In this document: in pieces, positions 56,414 through 64,000 of the stretch
How positions within the stretch are numbered: position 1 is the first letter of the stretch
How the letters are laid out: every line of letters starts with the position of its first letter
Source: Magnetospirillum sp. 15-1
GTDB taxonomy: Bacteria; Pseudomonadota; Alphaproteobacteria; Rhodospirillales; Magnetospirillaceae
Direction: 5' to 3'
Length of the DNA: 64,000 bases
Assembly (NCBI RefSeq): GCF_900184795.1
Contig: NZ_FXXN01000021.1
Coordinates: forward strand, 148,572 to 212,571
Program-made: the position numbers and the translations under genes
The notes under the pieces: generated by a model
The model's input: the letters and a program-made list of their open reading frames with translations, nothing else
What the model was told of the DNA's origin: nothing
Database searches by the model: none

Positions 56414-57127
56414 ATGCCTTACTTGCACATCCCCGCTCTCGGAAACACCCGTGAGCACCCCCGCCTTGGTGTTCCGACCTTTCGGGGCTACACCCTGTCC
56501 GAGGCGGCTCCCTCCGCCGTCGAGTTCTTCAAGGCCGCTGGCGTCCTTCGGGATACCCTCACCGGCGGTCAGGCCACCGCCGCCATCGTCGGTGAGATCA
56601 CCGCCCTGACCGCCGAGGTCGAGGCCGTCCGCCTTCGCACCGAGCATCCGATTGCCGAAGCTGGCCGGTTCGTTGCCGAAGCGGAGAAGCTGGCCGACAT
56701 GCCGCTGGTCGGGAACGAGCGGGCGATCATCATGGGCTTTGCCTCGATGATCGCCGCTGCCCTGGAGGGTACCACCATCCCCAACGGCACCACCGGGCCT
56801 CTGGTCTTCCTGAAATCTGTCCGGCACCTCGTCCACGGCCTGGATGGCAAGGCCATCGACACCGCCACCCAGACCTTCGACCGGGAGTTGGGCCTTCACG
56901 AGGCGGCTACCACCAAGCTTAAGGCCGCCCATTCCAAGCTGCTGGAGCTGGCCGCCCTGGCGGATGATGGCGCGAACCGCGACCGGGTCGCAAAGCTGAA
57001 AGCCAGTATCGACTTCAAGCGCCGCCTGCCCCAGGCCCTCGACGAGCTGGCCGCCGGTCGCGAACAGGTCGCCGCCGCCCTGGCCCGGTTCGACCTCGCC
57101 ATTGGCACCTTGCGGGAGTGCGCGTGA
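56414..57127 (+). CDS. Hypothetical phage-type protein, first gene of the operon
   Basis: A 237-residue, largely helical protein: TAEVEAVRLRTEHPIAEAG, MGFASMIAAALEG, LKAAHSKLLELAALADDGAN and LDELAAGREQVAAALARFDL suggest coiled coils. No family is recognised. GGAGG lies 5 bases before this ATG and an in-frame ATG at 56402 is unlikely. Its stop shares a base with the next start (TGATG). In position it could be structural or scaffolding, but this is not shown by sequence. Confidence 0.75.
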   Translation: MPYLHIPALGNTREHPRLGVPTFRGYTLSEAAPSAVEFFKAAGVLRDTLTGGQATAAIVGEITALTAEVEAVRLRTEHPIAEAGRFVAEAEKLADMPLVGNERAIIMGFASMIAAALEGTTIPNGTTGPLVFLKSVRHLVHGLDGKAIDTATQTFDRELGLHEAATTKLKAAHSKLLELAALADDGANRDRVAKLKASIDFKRRLPQALDELAAGREQVAAALARFDLAIGTLRECA

Positions 57128-57537
57128 TGGAGAGGTTCGGCATCGTCATCAAGACCCGCTCGGGCCGGTTCTTGACCCCTGCCGCCCGTGCCGCCATCCG
57201 CCTGGAGGTGGGACTTCTCGGACGCTCCTTTCCCGAGGTCGCAGAACGCTACGGCATTGGCCGCCAGCGGGTCGGTAGGATGGTCAAGAGCATTCCCAGC
57301 TATGGCGGTAGCGACACCTCCATGAGCGCGGTAATTGCCGCCGCCCGTGCCTGCTGGAAGAACGAGTATGGAAGCCGCCGGTCCTCCGAGGCCGGATGGA
57401 CTCTGACCTTGTTGGACGCCCTGGCCCTGGCCATTGGCGATCCTCGCCTATCGTCCTCCAACTTCCTGAATGCCGCCATCGCCCATGCCGGTGTCGGCAT
57501 CCATCGCGTCCTTGAGGAGAACCACCATGCCGGTTGA
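57127..57537 (+). CDS. Hypothetical protein with helix-turn-helix-like segment
   Basis: A 136-residue protein. FPEVAERYGIGRQRVGRMVK (about 36-55) fits a helix-turn-helix, after a basic start. The C-terminal half is helical (AIAHAGVGIHRVLEENHHAG at the end). It may bind DNA, perhaps as a phage regulator or small terminase-like protein. Both are guesses from the motif. It overlaps the next gene by 11 bases. Confidence 0.65.
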   Translation: MERFGIVIKTRSGRFLTPAARAAIRLEVGLLGRSFPEVAERYGIGRQRVGRMVKSIPSYGGSDTSMSAVIAAARACWKNEYGSRRSSEAGWTLTLLDALALAIGDPRLSSSNFLNAAIAHAGVGIHRVLEENHHAG

Positions 57538-57823
57538 CACCCAGCGCCTCGCCCAACTCCGCGACCGCCAGCGGCAGGCCATGAATGCCGACGACGATAC
57601 AATCCTGACCGATGCCGAGATTACCGAACTGGTCTCCTTGGAGCGCCAGCACGAAGCCGAGCAATCCGAAATCCGAGCCACGGCCCGGCGGGAGGTCGAA
57701 CAGCGCAAGGTCGAAGCCGAACGGCAGGAACGCCGCAACGCCACCGCCTTGCCCTATCGGCGCCCGTCGTCTCTGCCGGGCCGTGGCTTGGATGCCATCC
57801 GCAAGGGCCTGGGCCATGGCTGA
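57527..57823 (+). CDS. Small coiled-coil hypothetical protein
   Basis: A 98-residue, highly charged protein. The middle reads as a long helix (ELVSLERQHEAEQSEIRATA, VEQRKVEAERQERRN) and the end is basic (PYRRPSSLPGRGLDAIRKGL). No family is recognised. GAGGAGA lies about 8 bases before the ATG. It overlaps both neighbours (11 and 8 bases), as expected in a compact phage operon. Confidence 0.65.
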   Translation: MPVDTQRLAQLRDRQRQAMNADDDTILTDAEITELVSLERQHEAEQSEIRATARREVEQRKVEAERQERRNATALPYRRPSSLPGRGLDAIRKGLGHG

Positions 57824-57980
57824 CGAGAAACAGCCCACCATCCCGAAGTCTGTCGTCAAGCCCCCTCGCCTCGATATTGGCGGGGCGTACCTCGTGCCAA
57901 TTGATGACGAGGACGAGATTGACGAAGCACTGGATGCATGTCGGCACCGATCTGCCGACATGAGCACTTACCACCGATGA
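57816..57980 (+). CDS. Very small acidic hypothetical protein
   Basis: A 54-residue protein (MADEKQPTIPKSVVKPPRLD, then an acidic DDEDEIDEALDACRHR). It overlaps the preceding gene by 8 bases and the next by four (ATGA). Translational coupling is the main reason to accept it. Function unknown. Confidence 0.55.
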   Translation: MADEKQPTIPKSVVKPPRLDIGGAYLVPIDDEDEIDEALDACRHRSADMSTYHR

Positions 57981-58837
57981 CCACGACCTCGCCCACCACC
58001 CGGATCGGACTGGCTGGCCTTGACACCAACATGGTTGACCGCATCGAGCGGGGCCAGTTGACGCAGAAAGAGGCTGCCGACCTGTTGGGCGTGAAGAAGC
58101 AGGCCGTCAATAAGAAGCTGAAAGAGCTTCGAGAGAAGGCGGGAGCTACTACCCCAGCGCCCACACCGGCCAAGGCCCTTCCAGCCCCGGCGGATCGCGC
58201 TCCAGAGTCCCAGCCGCAACAGGTGGCCACCGCTGAGGCGTTACGTAACGACGACGAAGCCGAGAAGTGGGCCGCTGCGGGGGGAACGGCATGGCGGGCG
58301 CTCTCCAGCACCTACGTCGCGCTTATCTCTGAGGCCCATAGAAGTGTCGTTGACGGTCGTGGCAAGCTCGGGCCGGTCGCCATGAATGGTCTGGTCCGGG
58401 CGCTCCGAGAGAGCGAAGAGGGCCTTCGTCGGCTCGGTCTTCTCCCTGCCGTCGCTGGCGGGAACCAGGCCAACGACCAGCCCGCTAATCTGGTTATCAC
58501 CGTCCTCAGTCCGGCTGAGGAGGACAAAATCCGAGCCGAGATTGCCGAGCGTGCTGGGGAGAGCCTGGACAACACCGCCGCGGACTCTCCCATCGAACCT
58601 GCGCCGCCGGTCGCGGCTCCGTCCGCCCTGATCCCCGGCACTCTGCCGACGCCCGAGAACTTCCAGGTATGGCTTGGAACTGAGGCCCATTTCAGGGGCA
58701 CCAAATGGCTCAAGCAGGTCGTGGGCGCCCTCGGCGGGAAGATCAGCCACGCCAAAGCCGACTTGATTGCCGAGCTGCTGCACATCACCGGCGGCGACCC
58801 CCAGAAACTCCAGCCCTTCACGAAGGTGCCAGCATGA
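57977..58837 (+). CDS. Hypothetical phage protein with N-terminal helix-turn-helix
   Basis: A 286-residue protein. Residues 18-50 contain a clear helix-turn-helix, RGQLTQKEAADLLGVKKQAV. An alanine and proline-rich linker follows, then a helical domain with WRALSSTYVALISEAHRSVV and ALRESEEGLRRLGLL, a second low-complexity linker and a C-terminal region (TPENFQVWLGTEAHFRGTKW). This resembles small terminase-type or replication-linked phage proteins in layout, but the family is not certain. It overlaps both neighbours by four bases. Confidence 0.7.
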   Translation: MTTTSPTTRIGLAGLDTNMVDRIERGQLTQKEAADLLGVKKQAVNKKLKELREKAGATTPAPTPAKALPAPADRAPESQPQQVATAEALRNDDEAEKWAAAGGTAWRALSSTYVALISEAHRSVVDGRGKLGPVAMNGLVRALRESEEGLRRLGLLPAVAGGNQANDQPANLVITVLSPAEEDKIRAEIAERAGESLDNTAADSPIEPAPPVAAPSALIPGTLPTPENFQVWLGTEAHFRGTKWLKQVVGALGGKISHAKADLIAELLHITGGDPQKLQPFTKVPA

Positions 58838-59094
58838 TACCCGAAGAAAGACTCCTCTGGTCGGCGATCATCGCCCAGGCCGTCAAGGACGCCAAATCGG
58901 AGGCCATCGCCTGGATATTCGGCGAAGACACGGGCTTTGAAATAGCCTGCGATTGGGCGGACACACATCCCGAATGGGTTCGGCGAATGGTCTATGCAAC
59001 GCCATCCCGTGTCCCTCGCCGGGCAGCCGGTGGGTGGAAAGCCCGGAAGACACGCCCCGCCGCCTCCGACTTCCCCATGCTCATAGCCGCATAA
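58834..59094 (+). CDS. Hypothetical protein upstream of the tape-measure gene
   Basis: An 86-residue protein: MIPEERLLWSAIIAQAVKDA, AWIFGEDTGFEIACDWADTH and a basic C-terminus (RRAAGGWKARKTRPAAS). It overlaps the previous gene by four bases and ends 17 bases before the tape-measure start. No family is recognised. By position, a tail-assembly role is possible. Confidence 0.6.
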   Translation: MIPEERLLWSAIIAQAVKDAKSEAIAWIFGEDTGFEIACDWADTHPEWVRRMVYATPSRVPRRAAGGWKARKTRPAASDFPMLIAA

Positions 59095-59111
59095 CAACAA
59101 GGGTAACGACC

Positions 59112-62100
59112 ATGAAGCTCGTCAGCGTTCTTGACCTCGACACCAGTTCCTTCCAGGCAGGCTTGAAGACGGCGGACGACGCCGTTCGCGTATTCGAGCG
59201 GTCAATCAACAGCAGCTCGGGCACCATCAAGGACTTCGCTGCGCTGCTGGGTGGAATTGGGCTGACCCGCATAGCCTCCGATGCGGTCATGGCCGGTGAC
59301 GAGATGATGAGCCTCCAGCGGAAGCTGTCGGTCATCGCCAACAGTCTGAACGAGCTGGCGAAGGCGCAGGGCCGCGCCAATGAGGCGACCTACGACGGAG
59401 CCAAGGTCTACGCCGGGCTCCGCGACATGGCGACGGAGACGGGCACTTCCATCAAGTCGCTGTCCCAGATTTACGTCCAGACGATCCCGGTCGCCACCGC
59501 GTTGGGCGTGAGCGTTGATACCGTCAACAATGTCATCAAGGGCACTGTAGGCGCCGCCGCCATGATGGGGGCATCCCACGTCGAGTTGGAGCGGTCGTTC
59601 CTCGCCATCCGCCAAGTTATCGGCAAGAACCAGCTCCAGATGGAGGAACTGAAGCGTCAGTTGGGCGAGGCCCTGCCCAACGCCATGGTTATCACTGCGA
59701 AGGGCCTTACCCGCATCGCTAACGAGTCCCCCGACGTGGCCCGCCGCCTCGACCAGATCGCCGGGAAGGCCCGCATCACCACCGTCGAGCTAAACAACCT
59801 CGTCACCGCCGGTAAGATCGACGGCAAGCTATTTGCCGAAGCCTGGGCCGCCGGGACCGAGGAGTATCAGAAGTACGCCGAAGCCCGCTCTAAGACCCTC
59901 TCCGGCCAGATGGTCAACTTCAAGACCATCATCGAGTCCAACTCGGGCATGTTCATGTCCGACGGCGGGATCACCACGGCCCTCGGCGTGGCCCTGAAGC
60001 ACGCGAACGACAATATCGACGCCTGGATGAAGGAGCAGGTGGCCAAGGCCCAGACCAACGGGCAGGTGTTCATCAACAGTTTCCTCAATGCCGGTGATGG
60101 CATCGCCAAGCACCTTGATCAGACCCAGGATTTCCATTCCCAGATCGGCAGCACCATTGGCGCCATGGCCGACACCACGTTGAGGGGGGCGGAGTCCTTC
60201 TGGCGTAACTTCCCGCCCGAGGTCCGCGAGATCGGGCTGGTGGGCATGCTGTTCCTCGGCAAGAGCCGCCTTGGCCTCCCCGGCGTTCTTGCGGGCCTGA
60301 CCGTTCGCGGTGCGGGCTTCCTGACCGCGTTCGGCCTCGGCCTGATGGACGAGATCCTCCCCGAGCGGGCAATGGCGAAATCCTTCAAGTGGGGGTACGA
60401 CCTGATCGCGGAAATGGTCGATGGGGCCAAGACCGGCATGTCGCAGATTGGCCCGGCCCTGGCCGACGATATCTCCAAGCTGTTCGACCGTCGTCACCGC
60501 CTAATCCCGTCACCCCTCACCCTTGCCAACGACGGAGCCCCCGCCGCCCGTGCCGATCAGTCCTATGACGACACGCTGAATGCCAGAGCCAAGGCCATGG
60601 ACGAGGCGAAGCGGAAGGACACCATCAAGTTCGTGGGCGGCAACCTCTCCAAGGCCATGAATGAGGCCCAGGACACCATGGACTACCTCAACTTCTACCA
60701 GAAGAGGTACGAGGACATGGGCGACGCCGGTAAAGCATTCGGCAAGGTCGTCGGCGCCTCGGCCAACATCGCGGACTCCTGGATCGAGTGGACCACCAGC
60801 CTGGGCGGCCTGCTGGGGGATGGCGTTCGCATGTTCGAGCCCGACGAGGGCATCCGGGCGACCCAGAAGTTCCAGCATGCATACTCTGACTGGAAGGCCA
60901 AGTTCCTCAAGGATTTCTCCGAAACTACCATGGCGCTCAAGGCCATGTCGGAAGACGGCGGCTTGATCGAAGACATGCGCCCCTCGGGCGCCCTCCGCAA
61001 CACCGCCATGGAGCAGTTGCGCCTGGGTAACCAGGCCGTCTCCCTCTACGGACAGTCCCTTGCTCAGTCCGATCCCTCGGCCAAGATCCTGTCGGATCTT
61101 GAGCGCCGAATGAACCATATCCGCGAGATCGACCATGGCCTGAAGCTCAATTCCAGCACCTCCTTGGAGGAGGGCTGGGACGCTCTTCCGCAGTTTCGGG
61201 ACCGGGGCATTACCGGCGCTCGCATGGCCGAAGTCTCGGCGGTGTTCCAGGGCATCATGTCCGAGGCGGCCAAGCCTGCCCAGCGTGACACGCTCTCCGA
61301 CACCATCGCCGCCAACGAGAAGCAGATGGGCGTCTTCGCCAAGATGGCCGATTGGGTCGAGAACTCGACGGACGTGCCCGACAGTGCCAAGCAGCAGTTC
61401 CAGGAAACCCTCGGGCAGGCGATGGAACGGTTCGGGCGTCAGCTCTCCATCACCCTCGACCAAGTCAAGGAAGCCGAGATCGGCAAGCTGACCTTCGAGG
61501 CTAGGAAGACCGAAGGCCGGGCCGTCGCCATCGAGCGCAGCTACCAGGAAGCCGAGACGGCCTATGTGGAGCGTCAACTGGCGAAGCTCGACAAGACCGG
61601 CACCATGCAGAAGGTGGTGGACGCCCGCGCCGCCCGAGAGCGGAAGGAGATCGAGACGGGCGCCCGTGATCCGGCTGCCACCGCCAACACCCTTTCCGAT
61701 ACCGACCTGGACGCCAAGCGTAAGCAGGGTGCCAGGATGCGCCAGCAGTTCAGCCAGCAGCAACAGGCCCTTTCCCTGACCACCTACGAGGGCGACCGCG
61801 TGTTCGCGGCAATGTTCGCCAACCAGCAGGCCCTCATGGAGATGGGCTTGATGCAGAAGGCCGGTTATCGCGGGCTGCTGGGCGATGGCCGGGAACGGCA
61901 AGTTCAGCTCGCCACCGAGCAGGCCAAGCTGGAGTTGGAGCTGCACGACCGAGACTCCTACCGGGCCGCCCTGATCGACCAGGAGATGACCAAGCTTCGG
62001 CAGGAAGAGAAGACCCTTCGCCTCCAGTTGGAGGTCTATGCCAACGACGGCCACCGCGAGCAGATCATCCGCAACGAGATGGCGAAGCTGGATCTGGAGA

Positions 62101-63713
62101 TGGAGAAGCTGGCCGAGGAACGCGCCCTCTATTCCAGCCCCGAATACCGGGCCAAGCTCGACGCCTCCACCCACGCCAAGGCCGCCCTGCAACTGACCAA
62201 GACCCAGGACGAAACCCGACTCATGGGCACCGGCCAGTACCGCGACGACGCCCAGAGGCAGGCGTATGCCGAGCTGGCCCGCGACGCCCAGAAGCTCCGC
62301 AACGAGATCGACCTGATGCGGATGGGCGAGTGGCAGCGGAACGACATGGCGAAGGTCCGGCTCGACTTGGAGCGGCAGATCGAGCAGCTCTACCAGGACC
62401 AGCGCCGGTACCAGGATGCCGCCGTTATGTCGGAGATGAACCGGCTCGACATCGAGAAGGCCCGAACCTCAAACATGGACAAGGCCCGCGCCAACTCGAA
62501 CATGGAGAGCCCTGAGTATCAGGCCGTCCAGCACCAGTCCAACCTGCTGGACCTGAAGCGCCAGGAGGTGCAGCTCCAGCAGCAGATCTACAGCATGCAG
62601 GATGCCGCCTATGGCTCTATGCTGAACGCCAACACGGCGCTCCAGGGGCGCGTCGAGATGATGCAGCTCCTCAACAGCTACACCATGAGCTTCACGCAGT
62701 ACATGCAGACCGGCGCAGCCTCCGCCGTCCGCACGTTCACTGACACCATGTCCAATGGCATCGTCCAGGTCATCACCGGCCAGAAGCACATGAAGTCCCT
62801 CTTCCAGGACATCGCCCAGCTCATTGTCGGCGGCTTGATCAAGGCGGTGGTCGAGTTTGGGGTCCGTATGCTGGTGGTCACGGCCATGTCCGAAATCTTC
62901 GGCGTGAAGACCGAGCAGAACACCGAGCGCACCATCGCCGGCACCGCGGCGACGACGGCGGCGGGTCTTTCGGCCCTGGCCATCTCAACCGTGGCCGGTA
63001 TGGAAGCAGCCGCCATGCTTGAAGAAGCCTGGGTTCCGGCCGCCTTGGCTGCGTCTATCGCGTCCTGGGGCGCTGCGGCGTTCGTGGGCACGGCTGCCAT
63101 GCTCGTCGGCCTGGGTATCACCGAAGCGGCCTTTGGCGGCCTTGGCGGACTCCTGGGAGGCGCTGCGGGTGGTGCTGGTGGAGGCGCTGGTGGTGCGGTC
63201 GGTGATTTCGGAAGCGTTGGCGATGCCGGTGTCGGGACGATGCTGGCCCACGACGGCGGCCTGTTCGGCAACGAGTCCACCGCGACCATCCGCGAGCGGT
63301 ACAAGTTCGACCGCCCGCTGCGTGGTGACGAGGGCTTCGCCGTTCTTCAGCATGGCGAAATGATCGTTCCCACCAAGAATGTGGCGGCGACCGTTGCCGC
63401 CATGAAAATGAGCGGCATTCCCCTCCCCGAAGGGGTCTACCACAACGGTGGCATCTTCGGTCAGTCGGCCCCCTTTGGGGCTCTGGAGAGTAGCTGGCAC
63501 ATACCCCCGGCAGATGCCCTATCTACTGCCGGAACGGAGGATATGTCGTCCTCCGTGACCCATCGCCCGCTGGCAATCAACGTCATTGCCGTTCTCGATC
63601 CGGCAGAGGTGGACCGCCACATTAGCCGAAACCCCGGCGCCACCCTGACGGCGGTCAGCATGGACTACCGCAACAACGGGGTGATGCGGAAGATGATCCG
63701 GTCGGGGAGATGA
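59112..63713 (+). CDS. Phage tail tape-measure protein
   Basis: A 1534-residue tape-measure protein. The N-terminus MKLVSVLDLDTSSFQAGLKT and the following 250 residues are the conserved tape-measure domain (RKLSVIANSLNELAKAQG, MEELKRQLGEALPNAMVITA, NLVTAGKIDG). The middle is very long helical and coiled-coil sequence with glutamine-rich segments (about 840-1200). Hydrophobic, glycine and alanine-rich stretches come after about 1250. The end has the typical GFAVLQHGEMIVPTKN. It sets tail length in a siphovirus-like tail. AAGGG precedes the ATG by about 8 bases. Length predicts a tail near 230 nm at 1.5 angstrom per residue. Confidence 0.9.
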   Translation: MKLVSVLDLDTSSFQAGLKTADDAVRVFERSINSSSGTIKDFAALLGGIGLTRIASDAVMAGDEMMSLQRKLSVIANSLNELAKAQGRANEATYDGAKVYAGLRDMATETGTSIKSLSQIYVQTIPVATALGVSVDTVNNVIKGTVGAAAMMGASHVELERSFLAIRQVIGKNQLQMEELKRQLGEALPNAMVITAKGLTRIANESPDVARRLDQIAGKARITTVELNNLVTAGKIDGKLFAEAWAAGTEEYQKYAEARSKTLSGQMVNFKTIIESNSGMFMSDGGITTALGVALKHANDNIDAWMKEQVAKAQTNGQVFINSFLNAGDGIAKHLDQTQDFHSQIGSTIGAMADTTLRGAESFWRNFPPEVREIGLVGMLFLGKSRLGLPGVLAGLTVRGAGFLTAFGLGLMDEILPERAMAKSFKWGYDLIAEMVDGAKTGMSQIGPALADDISKLFDRRHRLIPSPLTLANDGAPAARADQSYDDTLNARAKAMDEAKRKDTIKFVGGNLSKAMNEAQDTMDYLNFYQKRYEDMGDAGKAFGKVVGASANIADSWIEWTTSLGGLLGDGVRMFEPDEGIRATQKFQHAYSDWKAKFLKDFSETTMALKAMSEDGGLIEDMRPSGALRNTAMEQLRLGNQAVSLYGQSLAQSDPSAKILSDLERRMNHIREIDHGLKLNSSTSLEEGWDALPQFRDRGITGARMAEVSAVFQGIMSEAAKPAQRDTLSDTIAANEKQMGVFAKMADWVENSTDVPDSAKQQFQETLGQAMERFGRQLSITLDQVKEAEIGKLTFEARKTEGRAVAIERSYQEAETAYVERQLAKLDKTGTMQKVVDARAARERKEIETGARDPAATANTLSDTDLDAKRKQGARMRQQFSQQQQALSLTTYEGDRVFAAMFANQQALMEMGLMQKAGYRGLLGDGRERQVQLATEQAKLELELHDRDSYRAALIDQEMTKLRQEEKTLRLQLEVYANDGHREQIIRNEMAKLDLEMEKLAEERALYSSPEYRAKLDASTHAKAALQLTKTQDETRLMGTGQYRDDAQRQAYAELARDAQKLRNEIDLMRMGEWQRNDMAKVRLDLERQIEQLYQDQRRYQDAAVMSEMNRLDIEKARTSNMDKARANSNMESPEYQAVQHQSNLLDLKRQEVQLQQQIYSMQDAAYGSMLNANTALQGRVEMMQLLNSYTMSFTQYMQTGAASAVRTFTDTMSNGIVQVITGQKHMKSLFQDIAQLIVGGLIKAVVEFGVRMLVVTAMSEIFGVKTEQNTERTIAGTAATTAAGLSALAISTVAGMEAAAMLEEAWVPAALAASIASWGAAAFVGTAAMLVGLGITEAAFGGLGGLLGGAAGGAGGGAGGAVGDFGSVGDAGVGTMLAHDGGLFGNESTATIRERYKFDRPLRGDEGFAVLQHGEMIVPTKNVAATVAAMKMSGIPLPEGVYHNGGIFGQSAPFGALESSWHIPPADALSTAGTEDMSSSVTHRPLAINVIAVLDPAEVDRHISRNPGATLTAVSMDYRNNGVMRKMIRSGR

Positions 63714-63791
63714 GGAGCGTAGGGTGGTGATGATACCGCAATATGCACACGTCTGATAGAATAGCCGATCACTTGCATAGGGGGATCATCA

Positions 63792-64000
63792 ATGCGCTTA
63801 CCGCTTTGCATAATCGCCGGTCTATGTGCCATTTCCACCCCGGTCTGGGCACAACAGTCCGTCTCGTCAGAAATGGGGAGATATCAGGTGCTGTTCACCG
63901 GCAACACCCACAATGGGGTCAGCGAGCTTTACCGCATCGACACCAAAACGGGAGATCGTTGGTACTTGACCGAAGGGAACCGATGGACGCCGACGAGTCC
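63792..64000 (+). CDS. Secreted hypothetical protein, 5' part
   Basis: The first 69 codons of a protein that continues past the right edge. A signal peptide is clear (MRLPLCIIAGLCAISTPVWA, cleavage before QQS). The visible mature part reads GRYQVLFTGNTHNGVSELYR and DTKTGDRWYLTEGNRWTP. Similar stretches occur in small periplasmic proteins of unknown role. AGGGGGA lies about 7 bases before the ATG. It follows the tape-measure gene by 78 bases and may be a chromosomal or morphogenetic cargo gene. Confidence 0.7.
   Translation, partial: MRLPLCIIAGLCAISTPVWAQQSVSSEMGRYQVLFTGNTHNGVSELYRIDTKTGDRWYLTEGNRWTPTS

Overview
The window reads as a GC-rich (about 65 %) alphaproteobacterial chromosome, most likely a magnetospirillum-like member of the Rhodospirillales. 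The grounds are the yebC-ruvCAB-ybgC-tolQRA order, 6S RNA between zapA and the 5-formyltetrahydrofolate cyclo-ligase gene, an RNase E with an acidic insert, and many chemotaxis and c-di-GMP proteins. The genus is an inference.

Bases 1-24300 are mainly housekeeping. A leftward cluster yebC-ruvC-ruvA-ruvB-ybgC-tolQ-tolR-tolA (tolA runs off the left edge) covers Holliday-junction processing and the Tol-Pal envelope machine. Next come a soluble PilZ-containing chemoreceptor, a secreted thioredoxin-fold protein, an MlaC-type lipid carrier, a YmdB-type phosphodiesterase, the cyclo-ligase, 6S RNA and zapA. A catabolic block follows: Rrf2 regulator, gcdH-etfB-etfA (glutaryl-CoA oxidation passing electrons to ETF), a divergent LysR regulator and indolepyruvate ferredoxin oxidoreductase iorAB. 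A cell-wall operon (amiC, small secreted protein, PBP1A) closes this part.

Bases 24300-50340 begin with a long structured leader and rne, then signalling genes: an OmpR-type two-component pair, MFS transporter, PfkB kinase, transaldolase and orphan FliN. After these come a tandem-HD protein and a four-gene overlapping operon (dCache-GAF sensor, 1698-residue hybrid kinase, receiver, receiver-HD-GYP). Then follow a split Aer-like PAS/MCP pair, a histidine kinase with an ethylene-receptor-type sensor domain plus its Rcp1-like receiver, and a FUSC gene cut off by an insertion sequence.

Bases 50336-56136 are a rearranged accessory region. Two IS3-family remnants meet head to head and run in frame into a tyrosine-recombinase catalytic domain. 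Beyond lies a 4.1-kb element bounded by a 45-bp duplication of the 3' part of tRNA-Ala(CGC). Its AT-rich cargo is an AvcD-like antiphage deoxycytidylate deaminase with two trailing small ORFs, and its integrase is broken by an internal deletion.

Bases 56354-64000 are a prophage-like rightward operon. It has a textbook sigma70 promoter, six small, mostly overlapping genes of unknown function, a 1534-residue tape-measure protein and the start of a secreted protein at the right edge.

The best candidates for novelty are the ethylene-receptor-like kinase and the tRNA-borne deaminase island with its possible RNA regulator.
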